Positions 16,408 to 26,122 of a stretch of DNA of 43,421 nt are shown here, piece after piece; the stretch's first letter is position 1; each line of letters opens with the position of its first letter. The notes beneath the pieces were generated by a model. It saw only the letters and a list, made by a program, of their open reading frames with translations. It did not search any database and had not been told where the DNA came from. This DNA comes from a virus. The translations under genes and the position numbers were made by a program. The stretch spans positions 1 through 43,421 of the IMG/VR virus record IMGVR_UViG_3300001450_000073; one strand, written 5' to 3'.

Positions 16408-19400
16408 ATGGAAGTACAAAAGTTTAGAATAACAAGAAAAAATGCACCCAGTTATTGGAGTATCCCCTGTTCGGGAGGCACCGACTACTGGCCTATAAAT
16501 TACAGTACTAACTGTTCGGGAGTTACTATGTACAATTCCACAACTAGTCAGGTACAATTAAGTTTGAGTGGGGATGTGACCACATTTCCAGAAGAGTTAA
16601 GGGGGTGTTCCATATCTAACCCTTGTGTGTTACTTAATGACCAGTTTACATCCACAAATCTAGCTCAATGCACAAATATAGGTCAGTTCGGGTATGTTAA
16701 GTTTATGGGACTTAAAGCAATATTTAGTGGTACATTCATACAAAACGGGAGTTATGACGAACTAATCCATCTTAAAGACCTAACCAACGCAAACCAATAC
16801 ACCTTTACTCAAAATGTGGGAGGTTGCTTTTGTGTCGACCCACTAGAGGAAAATTTAAGTCAAATAACATTAAAACTAACCCAAGATTTTAATGATATAG
16901 GTCATTATTCTATTTGGGACGGAAACATAAGTCAAAAAGAAATATTTAGTAATTTTATAGTTACCGCAGACACCAATAACCCTATGAAAATACGGGTATA
17001 TAACACTACAGATTTTTCTTACTACAAGTCACTACAAGAATCCCCATATACTATTAGTTTTGGGGGCGCTCAACAAGCTATACTACAATACCCTAATTTA
17101 AGTACTGCACATACGTATACCAATACTACACCCATGCAGAAAAAAATTACCATAACACAAGAAACACCCTGGGGTCCTATGTCAGTAAGTCAAACTATTT
17201 GGGTTCCATTTATGTCTTACCCACAATTAAAAGCACTAGGTCCGGTTGTGGGAATTCCACCACAAGAATATCCAATCTATAACCACCTAGGAACACAAAT
17301 TTCAAGTGGGTTCCATGAGATATCACCAGGAACACCATGGGATTCTGGTACCGATATCATGCAGTACAGTGCGTTAAGTCCAACTGCATGCTTCGATGTT
17401 TCAGGTGTAACAGAAAGTATGCTAAGTCTATTCCAAACATATTCCTCAACACCATCAGGGAGTCCTTTCTTACCTCCTGGATATTTTGAACTCGTACCAA
17501 CAGAGTTAGGTTCTGATGTAGTCAACCCAGTAACGGATGAAATAGTACCAGCTATGATTGGTCAAATAACACAAGCGACTAACGGTTATACAGCATATAC
17601 TATTAGTTCTGGTGTGAATAACGCTGCGACAGTAGAATTATATGACTTTTCTAATGGGATAACCCTCTATAACGCAACCAGTTGTGGGTTAAATTCTTTA
17701 GCTTTTGGAGCGTACGATTGTTTTAAATGTTTATTAGAAGATTGTGCTTTTTGTGAGACCAAAGACGAATATACTGATAGAATAACTGGAGTACCGATGA
17801 GCATCTTGTCAGGACCATCTTTTCAGAAAGGTGTGTGGAGTTCCAGTGTAGATTATGTTCGTGGTGATATAATTTTTGATGAAAACTACGGACAATGTTG
17901 TTGTTATATGGCCGTTGAAGATATAAACCAAACTAGTTCACCATCACCATGGGCATTCGTACCACCAACAGAGACATATCAAGGAGTTTGGTACGATAAT
18001 GGATTACCAACTAAACATATTTGGGAAGCGTGTGACCAGTCTTGTTTAGTATGCCCTCCAGGTACCACAGTACCATGTGAAGACCCAACTATAGTACAAC
18101 TTGCTCCAGAAATATCTTTGGGTGTCCCACTTTTAGGTGGTGTATACGCGAACGGTAATAGTTATACTACAGGACAATATGTTACTGGGTTAGATAGTAA
18201 TTGTTACCAAGCTTTAGCAACAGGTAATTTAGGTTCCCCAAGTGCATTTACTAATAGTAATGAATGGGACTATATAGGTTGTGGTTCTTGGATATGTCCT
18301 CAGGACTTAACAAGTGTTAGTACTACTAGTTGTGATTTTATAAATTCTTCAGCATTAACGGTAACAACACCACAAGGACCTTTTACATTAAATGGTTACC
18401 CATTTTATGGTGACTGTATTGATGATTATAATGACGGTGAATGTTATCCGGATAGATGGTTATGTGGGGATGAACTGGGTAATATCACACAATATAGTTG
18501 TAATGGATGTATAGAAATAACAACAAATAACCCACAATATACTAATTTTGACCCAGCCGACCCTTATGCTGGACCAGTTTTTCAAAACCCTGATGATTGT
18601 ATGGATTGGTGTGAACCACCAGCTTGGTCATGTACCACAGCTACAGGTCCGGCTGGAGAATGTTGTAGTCTAATATCCTGTGCTGAAGATTTTCTAACAG
18701 GAATACCAGTATATACGAGTTTGATAACTAATGTGATAAATACATTACCTTCTCCAATACCACCACCTTTTAGTCAAGCAGAGTATATAGCGAATATACA
18801 CCAATTATATTTTGAGGATGGTCCATGGCTACCAACAGCACAATGGGCATGTAATCACGGGGTACCCTTAATATCAGATACATGTTGTGAGTATACAGGG
18901 TGGAATTATGATTGTGAACAAGGGTGTTATGAAGTTACAATAGGGGGTAGTTACTCAACCCAATATTCCTGTCAAACAGCTAATCCAGCTGGAATAACTC
19001 AATGTGGTTGGAGTTGTGAGACAATGAATTCACCATGTATTCCGTGTTGGACTTTAGGTTGTGGGTGGCCAGTACCTAACGAAGATTTATGTAACCAAAA
19101 CTGTACCGCTTTAACAACTTGTATAGTTTGTGATTGTACAAGTCAAACACCTTGCTCAATGTACGCAGACCCAAACAATAATGGTCAACCAGGGTGTCCT
19201 TATTGGCCACCAGACCCATTCGGAGTTCCACCAACCTTTACCTCTTACACACAATGTGACGAATATTGTGAATGTGACGTAGGTTGGGATTGTGTTCTTA
19301 ATGACGATGGAACACCAACCTCGGAAGGGTGCACACAATACCCGAGTGCTTATGTTATGGCACAACTAGGGGTAACGTTTTCTCAACCACCACCATTTAC

Positions 19401-22400
19401 TGGGTATGCTACATCTGGCGAATGTTGTGAAGCAACTAGATGTTGTCACGCAGCTTGTAATGACGATGACTTTATAGCTGGAACAGGTACAACCCAAATG
19501 TTCCCAGCAGGATATTATCCATGTTACTGGTTTTTACCACTTGGTAATGTTGAGATGTGTTCTCATGGTGGACCAAATGCTGCTGGGAATACAATTGTGA
19601 CACAAGGTCTGTATGGACTACCTTATTGTGATATAATTGAATGTACCACAGACCTATGTGTTATACCCAATACTACACCAGACGAGTATGAGTGTTGTCC
19701 TGATGCTGATAGTTGTATGTGTGCTTGTAATTGGTTAGAACCAGACCCAGGTAACCCCGTATTTACAGATAAAGGGTACTGGGATAATAATTTATTTTAT
19801 GGTGAAGGTGATATAGTTTCTTATTGGGACCCTAATTCACCAGGTACAATGGACAACCCTTGTTGTTATCTTTGTGCTTGTCCTTGGTTAGGGGTGGGTA
19901 CAGCGGGAACAGACCCTCTTGGTACCGGTATTGTTTATGATTGCACTGTTTTTACTCCAGATGATGGTCCAGCAACGGATGGAACACCTAATTGTTGGTT
20001 AGCTTGTGACCATACAGCAGGAGGTACAGTACCTTCTCCTATATGTGGTGAACCTTGTGGACCATGTTGTGGTGACAGCGGTGATACATTTGAGTGTACC
20101 CCAGCTGGGTGTATTGTCTCCTCATGTGTAATAGATGTAAACTTCACTCAGACATCACAAAATTGTTATGGTGATATAGGGACATGTGATAATGAATGTG
20201 GGGCAAGTTGTTTTTGTGAGGAAATAATAGGAGGAATAGATGAAACCGGATGTGTATCCCAATATGATTGGATAACTCAAACAGATACCATACTACAACT
20301 ATCAACAGCTAGTATTATGTATCCTAATTACCCACCTACTGTACCACCAGGGTTATTCGCACCTACATTTCCGTTAACTACATTCAATGATTGTTTAGCT
20401 ATAGCAGCACCAACAGGAGCCTTAGATTGTTGTGATACTTCAGGTGTGACGTTTAATTGTGATGATTCTTCTAATTGTGAACCAATGTCAAATACAGCGG
20501 GGTTAGGGTGTATACCTATACCACCTGGACACGGTTCATACCCAGGACAATTTACTAGTATAGCTGCCTGTCAAGAGTGGTGTACGTGGACTTGTAATCC
20601 AGACCCACTAAGTTTTGCGGGATGCTCCTGTACATTTCTCTCCAACCCAGCTTCACCACCAGTACCAACATATGTGTCGGCGTTTGATTGTTGGATGCAT
20701 ACTAATAATTGTGATTGTTGTGTAGCAACTACTTATTTTTGTGACCAAAATGGTGCGATAAATGGGTTGTATGGGACACCAGGAGTTTCGGCTTGTGTAT
20801 CATCATCCTACATTAATGGTGCGTCTCCAAGTGTACAGGCACAAGCGTGGGGGATAGGTCAAGTTAGTTATACTAACGGGGGTACTGGGTTTGCTAGTCT
20901 TCAAGATTGTGAAGACCAATGTGTATTTTGCTGTCAATGTTCACCACCTGGTAGTGGGTTCTGTGAGTTGGAATGGGGGCAAACTTTGTGTTGTACTGGT
21001 GCCGTCCCACAACTTAACCCTTCAGACTGTCAGATAACAACAACATCAACAATTGGTTATTATCCTTGTTCAGCAGCTACCACAGAATATTATTGTGATG
21101 ATTTAGACGGTTGTACTGGGTACCTAGCCACCAATCCACCTTTAACATTTGCTTCTGGACCATACCCTTCTATGGCCTTATGTCAAGCAGAATGTAATTT
21201 TTTATGTGGTGATTGTATAAATGGGTGTGTATGTGTGTTTTTAAATCAAACAACCACCTGTACCCCAGTATTTGATAGTATGACAGGGTGTACGTTTAGT
21301 GTTAATAACGGACCATATACAAATTCACCAACAGACAATTGCTGTAACTGTTATGAATGTATACAAATAGGTAGTGTTAATTACTATTCGTGGGATAATA
21401 TAAATAGCAATTGGATTTTATCCAATACTACTATGTCAATACCACCTACCCCATCTACACTAGGTTCTATATGGGATAATACCACACTATACCAGTTAGG
21501 TGACGTAGTGTTATTTACACAAACATTTGGTCCACCTTCCTATAGTAGTACCACATGTTGTTACGTGTGTGTTACTGATAGTTACACACAACCTACCCAT
21601 GGAGCTTTAACACCATTCGACTGGTATGAAGCATATTGGAATGACTACCAAACCAATACACCAGTATGGGAAAATGGTGGTGGTACTGGAAATTTAATAT
21701 GGATACCATGTGATACTGGATGTATCGGACCAGTTAACGTTATTAGTTGGAATTGTATAGAAGGTACACAAACAAACAGTTGTAACGGAGTCGTATATTT
21801 GGATGGTGCTACAGACCCTACTTTACCGTGGGCTGGGGGGTTGATACCAAACTTTAGTGAGTACATGCAGTACATAGCCATCGCATCAAACGGACTACAG
21901 TCAACACCACATAGTGGAATTAGAGTTGAAACTGCTGGTAATAGTGCTTGTGATACATCGTATGGTGGACAATGGATGAGTGTTGGGTTAAAGATAAAAA
22001 GTTGTAATGCTGACCCAGTAGTGGACGCAGCAATTCCTGGAGGAGGCCTATCCACAACTTCCTACGCTGATTTTGTGAACCAAGCAACAATGTTGGGGAT
22101 ACTAGGACTAAGCCTATCCAACACACACCCAGAAAATTGGGCAGCTTTTCAGATACATTGTGGTCAAGCAAATAATGAATCTGGAAATGACTCTACATGG
22201 GCCGCAACATACGGTATACCTAACAATAGTCTAAATGTTAGTGGGTACGACTACGCAGACCCTAATTTATGTATTTGCACAACATCACCGTGTTATTGTA
22301 ACAGTGTGATTGGAAATGGAGGTCAGTATAATACAGAACAAGATTGTCAAGATGTTATTGATTCCTTTGGTCCTGGTGCTCACCCATGTTGTGAATCTGC

Positions 22401-24921
22401 TACTACAGGATATTATGTATGTGATGTAGGAGCAGTTTGTAGTTGTATATTTGACCCAGCAGCACTTTCCGGGTATCCAAACCAAACAGCGTGTGAAAAC
22501 GATACTACAACTTGTTGTTATATTCCGGTACCTTGGGAATGTGTCCAAAGTTTTACACCTAGTAATTACACTGACCATTGTGTGAATACCCCAATACTGG
22601 ATTCAAACGAATCTTCGAATCTAGTAAATTTAGGTTGGGACTCACAAGATATTAACGACGAAATGGCAAATAATAGTTTCCTTTATCCTACTGATATATG
22701 GAGTTATGAAACTATTATAGCGTCATATGGTATAAGTGCGGACTTTAGTGCTTATAGATGGGCAAAATGGACGTTAGCATGTCCTCCAGCGTTACAAGGA
22801 ACTACATGTTGTAGAGCCCCAAACAATGACTATCAATACGTCAAAGGAAATGGTATGCATAATTTAATATTAGACGCTATAGCCGGGTCAGTCCAAATGT
22901 TCTACACACTTAAAGATTATGTTGATACTGCGGTTGCATTGGGAGCTCCAGCAGTTCAGTTAAATACAGGACTAAATGTAGGAGCCTATGGGGTGTACCA
23001 AGGGTATCAATGTGATTATAGTGTTATAGCTCATATTATCGGGAATTCTTTAGGAGCAACTGCTTCAATGCCTAATGGGTGTAACGCTGAAGCTGGTGGG
23101 TTACTTTCATTTATTAATTGTGATAGATTTATTGCAGAACCATGTTGTATATCCGATTGTACGTGTGTACAAAATGCAGCCGCTGTTGCCCCGAACTCAT
23201 TTATTGACGCTATTAGTTGTGAAAACGACCCTAATTTCTGTTGTTATACCCAACCACTACAAAAATGGGAATGTTTTGATTGGGGTGATGATGAATGTGA
23301 ATGTCTACCAAGTGGAACTGGGATTTATGACAATAAACTTGATTGTGAAAACGATTACCCAAATAACTGTTGTTCTGAACCACCAGTACCGGGAGCATTT
23401 GTGTGTGATGGTAATTGTAACTGTGTATGGGACCCAGCGGCCACTATTGGTTTTCCAAACCTACCTTCATGTCAAGCAAGTCAAACTACATGTTGTTTTT
23501 TACCCCCTTCAGGGTTTTGGGTGTGTGAACAAACATTAAGCCCACAACAACAATTGATTTGTAATTGTGTTTTTGACGCAACAGCACTAAGTGGTAGCTT
23601 ATCACTATTAGACTGTCAAACGGACCCAAATACGTGTTGTGGCCCACAGACATATTATAGATGTTTTGATTGGGGTGACGATGAATGTGAATGTTTAGTA
23701 GACCCAACATGTTTTACAGTAGGTAATGGTTGTTACGCTAACCTTAGTGATTGCCAAAACCACTATGGACAAAATTGTTGTAGTCCAAATGTTATGGTAC
23801 AGTCATGGGATTGTGACCAGGGAACTTGCTATGACCCAGGAACGGGATTAGGACAATACGCGAGTTACCCAATGTGTGTAGCAGCTTGTTCACCACCACT
23901 TATCGGTTGTGAGGATTGTGCTCTTACACTAGGTTTATATTTAACCGCACCAATTACATTTTTAGGGAATTGGACATCACCACTTAATTACCCACTAAAT
24001 AATTGTGTGGTGGACCCAGATGATGAGTGTTGTTACTGTTGTGTTAAGTGGGTAGACCCATCTGACCCACAAGACGCTACATTACAAGCTAAAATGAGTG
24101 CACCACCTAGATGTGCACTGGGGAATCAACCATCAGTAAGCATAGGTCAAAACATTGGTGGTGGTATGTGGATGGATTGTGGGTTTAATGATAATGGTGA
24201 CCCTTGTAACCCTACTGTTGGTGAGTGTGGTGAATGTGCCATTACTTTAGCTAGTGATTTAACAGGACCTATAAATTACGTACCATACAATGGGGTCTAT
24301 GGGAATTATTTTGAGAATGACTGTATACCAAACACAGCAAATGAACAGTGTTGTCATTGTTGTGTATTGGACAGTAACCCAGTAGTGGGTCCTTTGGGGA
24401 TAAAAGAGTCTAGGACAAGTGTTATACCATGCCAAATTATCAATGACGTCTTAATTATAAATTCCCAAGGATATGCATGGAAAAATTGTGGTTACGATAG
24501 TTCAGGTAACTGGCAAGATTGTACGGGGGGACCGGTAGATATTTGTAAAAAATGCTGTATGGATAGTGCAGGTAACGTAGTTTACCTTATTCAAAACCAC
24601 CCAACGTGTGAGTGTAAGCCAGATGAAACAGAAGTTAACTGTCACCCAAATGACCCATGTAAGTCTATGCCACTTAGTAATTGTTGTGTTCACTGTGCAA
24701 GTGGTGCGGCACTAAACATTAACCACGATTGTTATTTATTTTGTCAACAATGGGGTCATTGTTGTACTGGAGGGCCTAGTGACCCACATGACCATGACCA
24801 TGAGCCAATGGAGTTAATAGAAGCTCCTTGTATACAAACAGAATCGTGTGCAATGGGGTACCAATGGAGTTGGAGTCAGTGTAAGTGCGTAGCAAGTAGA
24901 ATAAATTTAAATGAAGGTTAA
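16408..24921 (+). CDS. Giant cysteine-rich multidomain adhesin/fibre protein (2837 aa)
   Basis: This 2837-residue protein occupies a fifth of the window. Residues 1 to about 430 are beta-rich with few Cys. After that Cys density is very high (about 15% over residues 2246-2460, counted by eye). Two module types recur. One resembles CBM5/12 carbohydrate-binding domains: [WY]-x5-Y-x2-G[DQ]-x-[IV], then Cys-Tyr-x-Cys and Trp, starting at residues 477, 580, 1125 and 1689. The other is small disulfide-type modules ending in [FY]-x-[ST]-x3-C-x3-C or CC, including a tandem array at the C-terminal end. A His/Asp cluster (DPHDHDHEP, about 2791-2799) lies near the end, where it could bind metal. No signal peptide is seen, as expected for a virion protein. 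I infer a receptor- or glycan-binding fibre. No family name can be given. Confidence 0.85.
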   Translation: MEVQKFRITRKNAPSYWSIPCSGGTDYWPINYSTNCSGVTMYNSTTSQVQLSLSGDVTTFPEELRGCSISNPCVLLNDQFTSTNLAQCTNIGQFGYVKFMGLKAIFSGTFIQNGSYDELIHLKDLTNANQYTFTQNVGGCFCVDPLEENLSQITLKLTQDFNDIGHYSIWDGNISQKEIFSNFIVTADTNNPMKIRVYNTTDFSYYKSLQESPYTISFGGAQQAILQYPNLSTAHTYTNTTPMQKKITITQETPWGPMSVSQTIWVPFMSYPQLKALGPVVGIPPQEYPIYNHLGTQISSGFHEISPGTPWDSGTDIMQYSALSPTACFDVSGVTESMLSLFQTYSSTPSGSPFLPPGYFELVPTELGSDVVNPVTDEIVPAMIGQITQATNGYTAYTISSGVNNAATVELYDFSNGITLYNATSCGLNSLAFGAYDCFKCLLEDCAFCETKDEYTDRITGVPMSILSGPSFQKGVWSSSVDYVRGDIIFDENYGQCCCYMAVEDINQTSSPSPWAFVPPTETYQGVWYDNGLPTKHIWEACDQSCLVCPPGTTVPCEDPTIVQLAPEISLGVPLLGGVYANGNSYTTGQYVTGLDSNCYQALATGNLGSPSAFTNSNEWDYIGCGSWICPQDLTSVSTTSCDFINSSALTVTTPQGPFTLNGYPFYGDCIDDYNDGECYPDRWLCGDELGNITQYSCNGCIEITTNNPQYTNFDPADPYAGPVFQNPDDCMDWCEPPAWSCTTATGPAGECCSLISCAEDFLTGIPVYTSLITNVINTLPSPIPPPFSQAEYIANIHQLYFEDGPWLPTAQWACNHGVPLISDTCCEYTGWNYDCEQGCYEVTIGGSYSTQYSCQTANPAGITQCGWSCETMNSPCIPCWTLGCGWPVPNEDLCNQNCTALTTCIVCDCTSQTPCSMYADPNNNGQPGCPYWPPDPFGVPPTFTSYTQCDEYCECDVGWDCVLNDDGTPTSEGCTQYPSAYVMAQLGVTFSQPPPFTGYATSGECCEATRCCHAACNDDDFIAGTGTTQMFPAGYYPCYWFLPLGNVEMCSHGGPNAAGNTIVTQGLYGLPYCDIIECTTDLCVIPNTTPDEYECCPDADSCMCACNWLEPDPGNPVFTDKGYWDNNLFYGEGDIVSYWDPNSPGTMDNPCCYLCACPWLGVGTAGTDPLGTGIVYDCTVFTPDDGPATDGTPNCWLACDHTAGGTVPSPICGEPCGPCCGDSGDTFECTPAGCIVSSCVIDVNFTQTSQNCYGDIGTCDNECGASCFCEEIIGGIDETGCVSQYDWITQTDTILQLSTASIMYPNYPPTVPPGLFAPTFPLTTFNDCLAIAAPTGALDCCDTSGVTFNCDDSSNCEPMSNTAGLGCIPIPPGHGSYPGQFTSIAACQEWCTWTCNPDPLSFAGCSCTFLSNPASPPVPTYVSAFDCWMHTNNCDCCVATTYFCDQNGAINGLYGTPGVSACVSSSYINGASPSVQAQAWGIGQVSYTNGGTGFASLQDCEDQCVFCCQCSPPGSGFCELEWGQTLCCTGAVPQLNPSDCQITTTSTIGYYPCSAATTEYYCDDLDGCTGYLATNPPLTFASGPYPSMALCQAECNFLCGDCINGCVCVFLNQTTTCTPVFDSMTGCTFSVNNGPYTNSPTDNCCNCYECIQIGSVNYYSWDNINSNWILSNTTMSIPPTPSTLGSIWDNTTLYQLGDVVLFTQTFGPPSYSSTTCCYVCVTDSYTQPTHGALTPFDWYEAYWNDYQTNTPVWENGGGTGNLIWIPCDTGCIGPVNVISWNCIEGTQTNSCNGVVYLDGATDPTLPWAGGLIPNFSEYMQYIAIASNGLQSTPHSGIRVETAGNSACDTSYGGQWMSVGLKIKSCNADPVVDAAIPGGGLSTTSYADFVNQATMLGILGLSLSNTHPENWAAFQIHCGQANNESGNDSTWAATYGIPNNSLNVSGYDYADPNLCICTTSPCYCNSVIGNGGQYNTEQDCQDVIDSFGPGAHPCCESATTGYYVCDVGAVCSCIFDPAALSGYPNQTACENDTTTCCYIPVPWECVQSFTPSNYTDHCVNTPILDSNESSNLVNLGWDSQDINDEMANNSFLYPTDIWSYETIIASYGISADFSAYRWAKWTLACPPALQGTTCCRAPNNDYQYVKGNGMHNLILDAIAGSVQMFYTLKDYVDTAVALGAPAVQLNTGLNVGAYGVYQGYQCDYSVIAHIIGNSLGATASMPNGCNAEAGGLLSFINCDRFIAEPCCISDCTCVQNAAAVAPNSFIDAISCENDPNFCCYTQPLQKWECFDWGDDECECLPSGTGIYDNKLDCENDYPNNCCSEPPVPGAFVCDGNCNCVWDPAATIGFPNLPSCQASQTTCCFLPPSGFWVCEQTLSPQQQLICNCVFDATALSGSLSLLDCQTDPNTCCGPQTYYRCFDWGDDECECLVDPTCFTVGNGCYANLSDCQNHYGQNCCSPNVMVQSWDCDQGTCYDPGTGLGQYASYPMCVAACSPPLIGCEDCALTLGLYLTAPITFLGNWTSPLNYPLNNCVVDPDDECCYCCVKWVDPSDPQDATLQAKMSAPPRCALGNQPSVSIGQNIGGGMWMDCGFNDNGDPCNPTVGECGECAITLASDLTGPINYVPYNGVYGNYFENDCIPNTANEQCCHCCVLDSNPVVGPLGIKESRTSVIPCQIINDVLIINSQGYAWKNCGYDSSGNWQDCTGGPVDICKKCCMDSAGNVVYLIQNHPTCECKPDETEVNCHPNDPCKSMPLSNCCVHCASGAALNINHDCYLFCQQWGHCCTGGPSDPHDHDHEPMELIEAPCIQTESCAMGYQWSWSQCKCVASRINLNEG
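17836..17965 (+). other. CBM5/12-like module 1 within the giant protein
   Basis: W477-x5-Y483-x2-G486-D487-x-I is followed by Cys-Cys-Cys-Tyr and, further on, SPWAFVPP. The spacing matches chitin-binding CBM5/12 modules (W....Y..GD.V ... Y.C ... W). Extra cysteines suggest a disulfide-stabilised variant. Further copies start at 18145, 19780 and 21472. This is a by-eye motif match only. Confidence 0.5.
18145..18282 (+). other. CBM5/12-like module 2 within the giant protein
   Basis: Y580-x5-Y586-x2-G589-Q590-x-V592 keeps the spacing of module 1, with Tyr for Trp and GQ for GD. It is followed by NCYQA and, about 25 residues later, EWDYIG. This is the most degenerate of the four copies, and it lies only about 100 residues after module 1. 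Confidence 0.42.
19780..19908 (+). other. CBM5/12-like module 3 within the giant protein
   Basis: W1125-x5-Y1131-x2-G1134-D1135-x-V1137 is followed by CCYLCACPWLG. Same residue spacing as module 1, with the CCY-x-C signature shared with module 4. Confidence 0.5.
21472..21642 (+). other. CBM5/12-like module 4 within the giant protein
   Basis: W1689-x5-Y1695-x2-G1698-D1699-x-V1701 is followed by CCYVCVTDSYTQPTHG and then tryptophans (DWYEAYW). It is the best match to the CBM5/12 layout, including the downstream Trp. It shares CCY-x-C with module 3. Confidence 0.52.
23143..23905 (+). repeat. Tandem array of six-cysteine modules (coding repeats)
   Basis: Six consecutive modules of about 30-50 residues follow each other with no spacer. 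Five follow C-x(n)-C-x-C-x(n)-C-x(n)-CC, with an aromatic residue two before the first Cys in most. The last ends in a four-Cys form, C-x4-C-x15-C-x3-C. An isolated relative begins at 22411. Two modules carry the identical 12-residue string CFDWGDDECECL, coded at 23272-23307 and 23662-23697. The nucleotide copies differ only at two third-codon positions and one synonymous Leu codon. This indicates module duplication within the gene. Confidence 0.7.
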
Positions 24922-24951
24922 TAAAATGAATAATATAAATTAAGAGTCCGA

Positions 24952-24968
24952 TATTTATTATAAAATAA
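24952..24968 (+). promoter_or_regulatory. TATTTAT-type intergenic motif after the giant gene
   Basis: TATTTATTATAAAA followed by TAA starts 20 nt before the ATG at 24972. The first 14 nt are identical to the motif before the gp25-like gene. It would head the block of genes from 24972 to 36867. Promoter function is inferred from recurrence and position. Confidence 0.5.
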
Positions 24969-24971
24969 CTT

Positions 24972-25193
24972 ATGGCATTTAATATTGTAAAAGTAACTGG
25001 TTGTATAGTACCGTTGACAAAAGAAGAAGTGTTAATGAATGTATGTACACGTCCAGAAACAAGGTCAAATATATTTATTGAAAGAGGTGTTATTAGTGTA
25101 TTTGAAAGACCACAAAGATTAGGACAAACCCCTAACATGGGAGAATTAGAGTATCATGGACACGGGTATTATAAAATAGAAAAACAAATATAG
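24972..25193 (+). CDS. Small unidentified protein (73 aa)
   Basis: This 73-residue protein has two cysteines (CIVPL, NVCTRP), is mildly basic and has no membrane segment. It follows the motif at 24952. Its TAG stop abuts the next ATG, with no intervening base. The frame is credible because it is cleanly placed between two supported genes and has a good A/T-rich leader. Function unknown; perhaps a small tail or connector protein. Confidence 0.65.
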   Translation: MAFNIVKVTGCIVPLTKEEVLMNVCTRPETRSNIFIERGVISVFERPQRLGQTPNMGELEYHGHGYYKIEKQI

Positions 25194-26114
25194 ATGGCAT
25201 TAGGAGCATATGGAATAAAAAGACCCGCAGATGTATCAGTACAAGATATACAGATAATCTATCACTATACACCTAGTAGGGACGCTACACAACCATTTTC
25301 AGTTAATGAGCTTCCCTCTACCGCTGTACTATCACCTATAACGCACGGACTAGCAACAGGTGGTGTAAGTGGTACAGAAGTATTAGGTGGTTTATACAAT
25401 CTAAATTTACCATCTAGTGTATTCTCTAACAAAGGTATATATACGGTGTATATAAGACCTATAGAAATTAGAACAAGTATTGTAGACTGTGGGATACTAT
25501 CATCACTACCCAACGTAAAAGGGTTAGTTTTTGACTTAAATTCTATACCAGCACAATTTAGAGGTAGATTTGTGGCACAAGGATTGGTTGGGTATAGAAT
25601 AGAATATATGGAAATAGACGACGTAACCAAAAAGAGGGCCAACTTCTTTAGGATAGTCACATCTAACTTTTTTTGTCAAGCAGAACCAGCAACTAGTTCA
25701 CAACCTAATCAACAATCACCTAGGTATACATATACTAATTCCGAAACCAATTTAATATTTTGTACTCTAACGCCAACTAGTTCACCAACAAATAATCCAA
25801 ACGCAATACCTTTTATTGGTGCACCAGGACAAAACGTTATTATAACTAACACATTCTTTAATCCAACAGTCCTAGATATAGAAATGGTTGACCATGACTT
25901 TGATACACTAGCCATAGCTTTATATGGTAACCAAACCAAGTCAATTGATGATGGTATATACACCCTATATGACTTATCTGGATTAAATAACCTCTATATG
26001 CAATATGATTTATATGAAGTCAGAGATGAGTTTAACGACCAATTATATGAAGTGAGACAAAATAGAGGAAATAATATTGATTTTAGTAAAGCATTTAATC
26101 AAATAATAGTTTAA
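25194..26114 (+). CDS. Unidentified probable structural protein (306 aa)
   Basis: This 306-residue, beta-rich protein is of unknown family. It begins MALGAYGIKRPADVSVQDIQIIYHYTPSRD and has a Pro/Ser/Asn-rich loop near 165-205. Near the C-terminus, YEVRDEFNDQLYEVRQNRG shows a short internal duplication of YEVR. No enzyme motif, signal or membrane segment is seen. The next gene starts 8 nt after its stop. Its place in a run of tail genes suggests a virion protein. Confidence 0.75.
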   Translation: MALGAYGIKRPADVSVQDIQIIYHYTPSRDATQPFSVNELPSTAVLSPITHGLATGGVSGTEVLGGLYNLNLPSSVFSNKGIYTVYIRPIEIRTSIVDCGILSSLPNVKGLVFDLNSIPAQFRGRFVAQGLVGYRIEYMEIDDVTKKRANFFRIVTSNFFCQAEPATSSQPNQQSPRYTYTNSETNLIFCTLTPTSSPTNNPNAIPFIGAPGQNVIITNTFFNPTVLDIEMVDHDFDTLAIALYGNQTKSIDDGIYTLYDLSGLNNLYMQYDLYEVRDEFNDQLYEVRQNRGNNIDFSKAFNQIIV

Positions 26115-26122
26115 TAAGGATT

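Noticed and set aside
16408-24921. A recoded stop (TGA or TAG read as an amino acid) to explain the giant gene
   Set aside because: The frame is fully open in the standard code and Trp is coded by TGG throughout, so no reassignment is needed.
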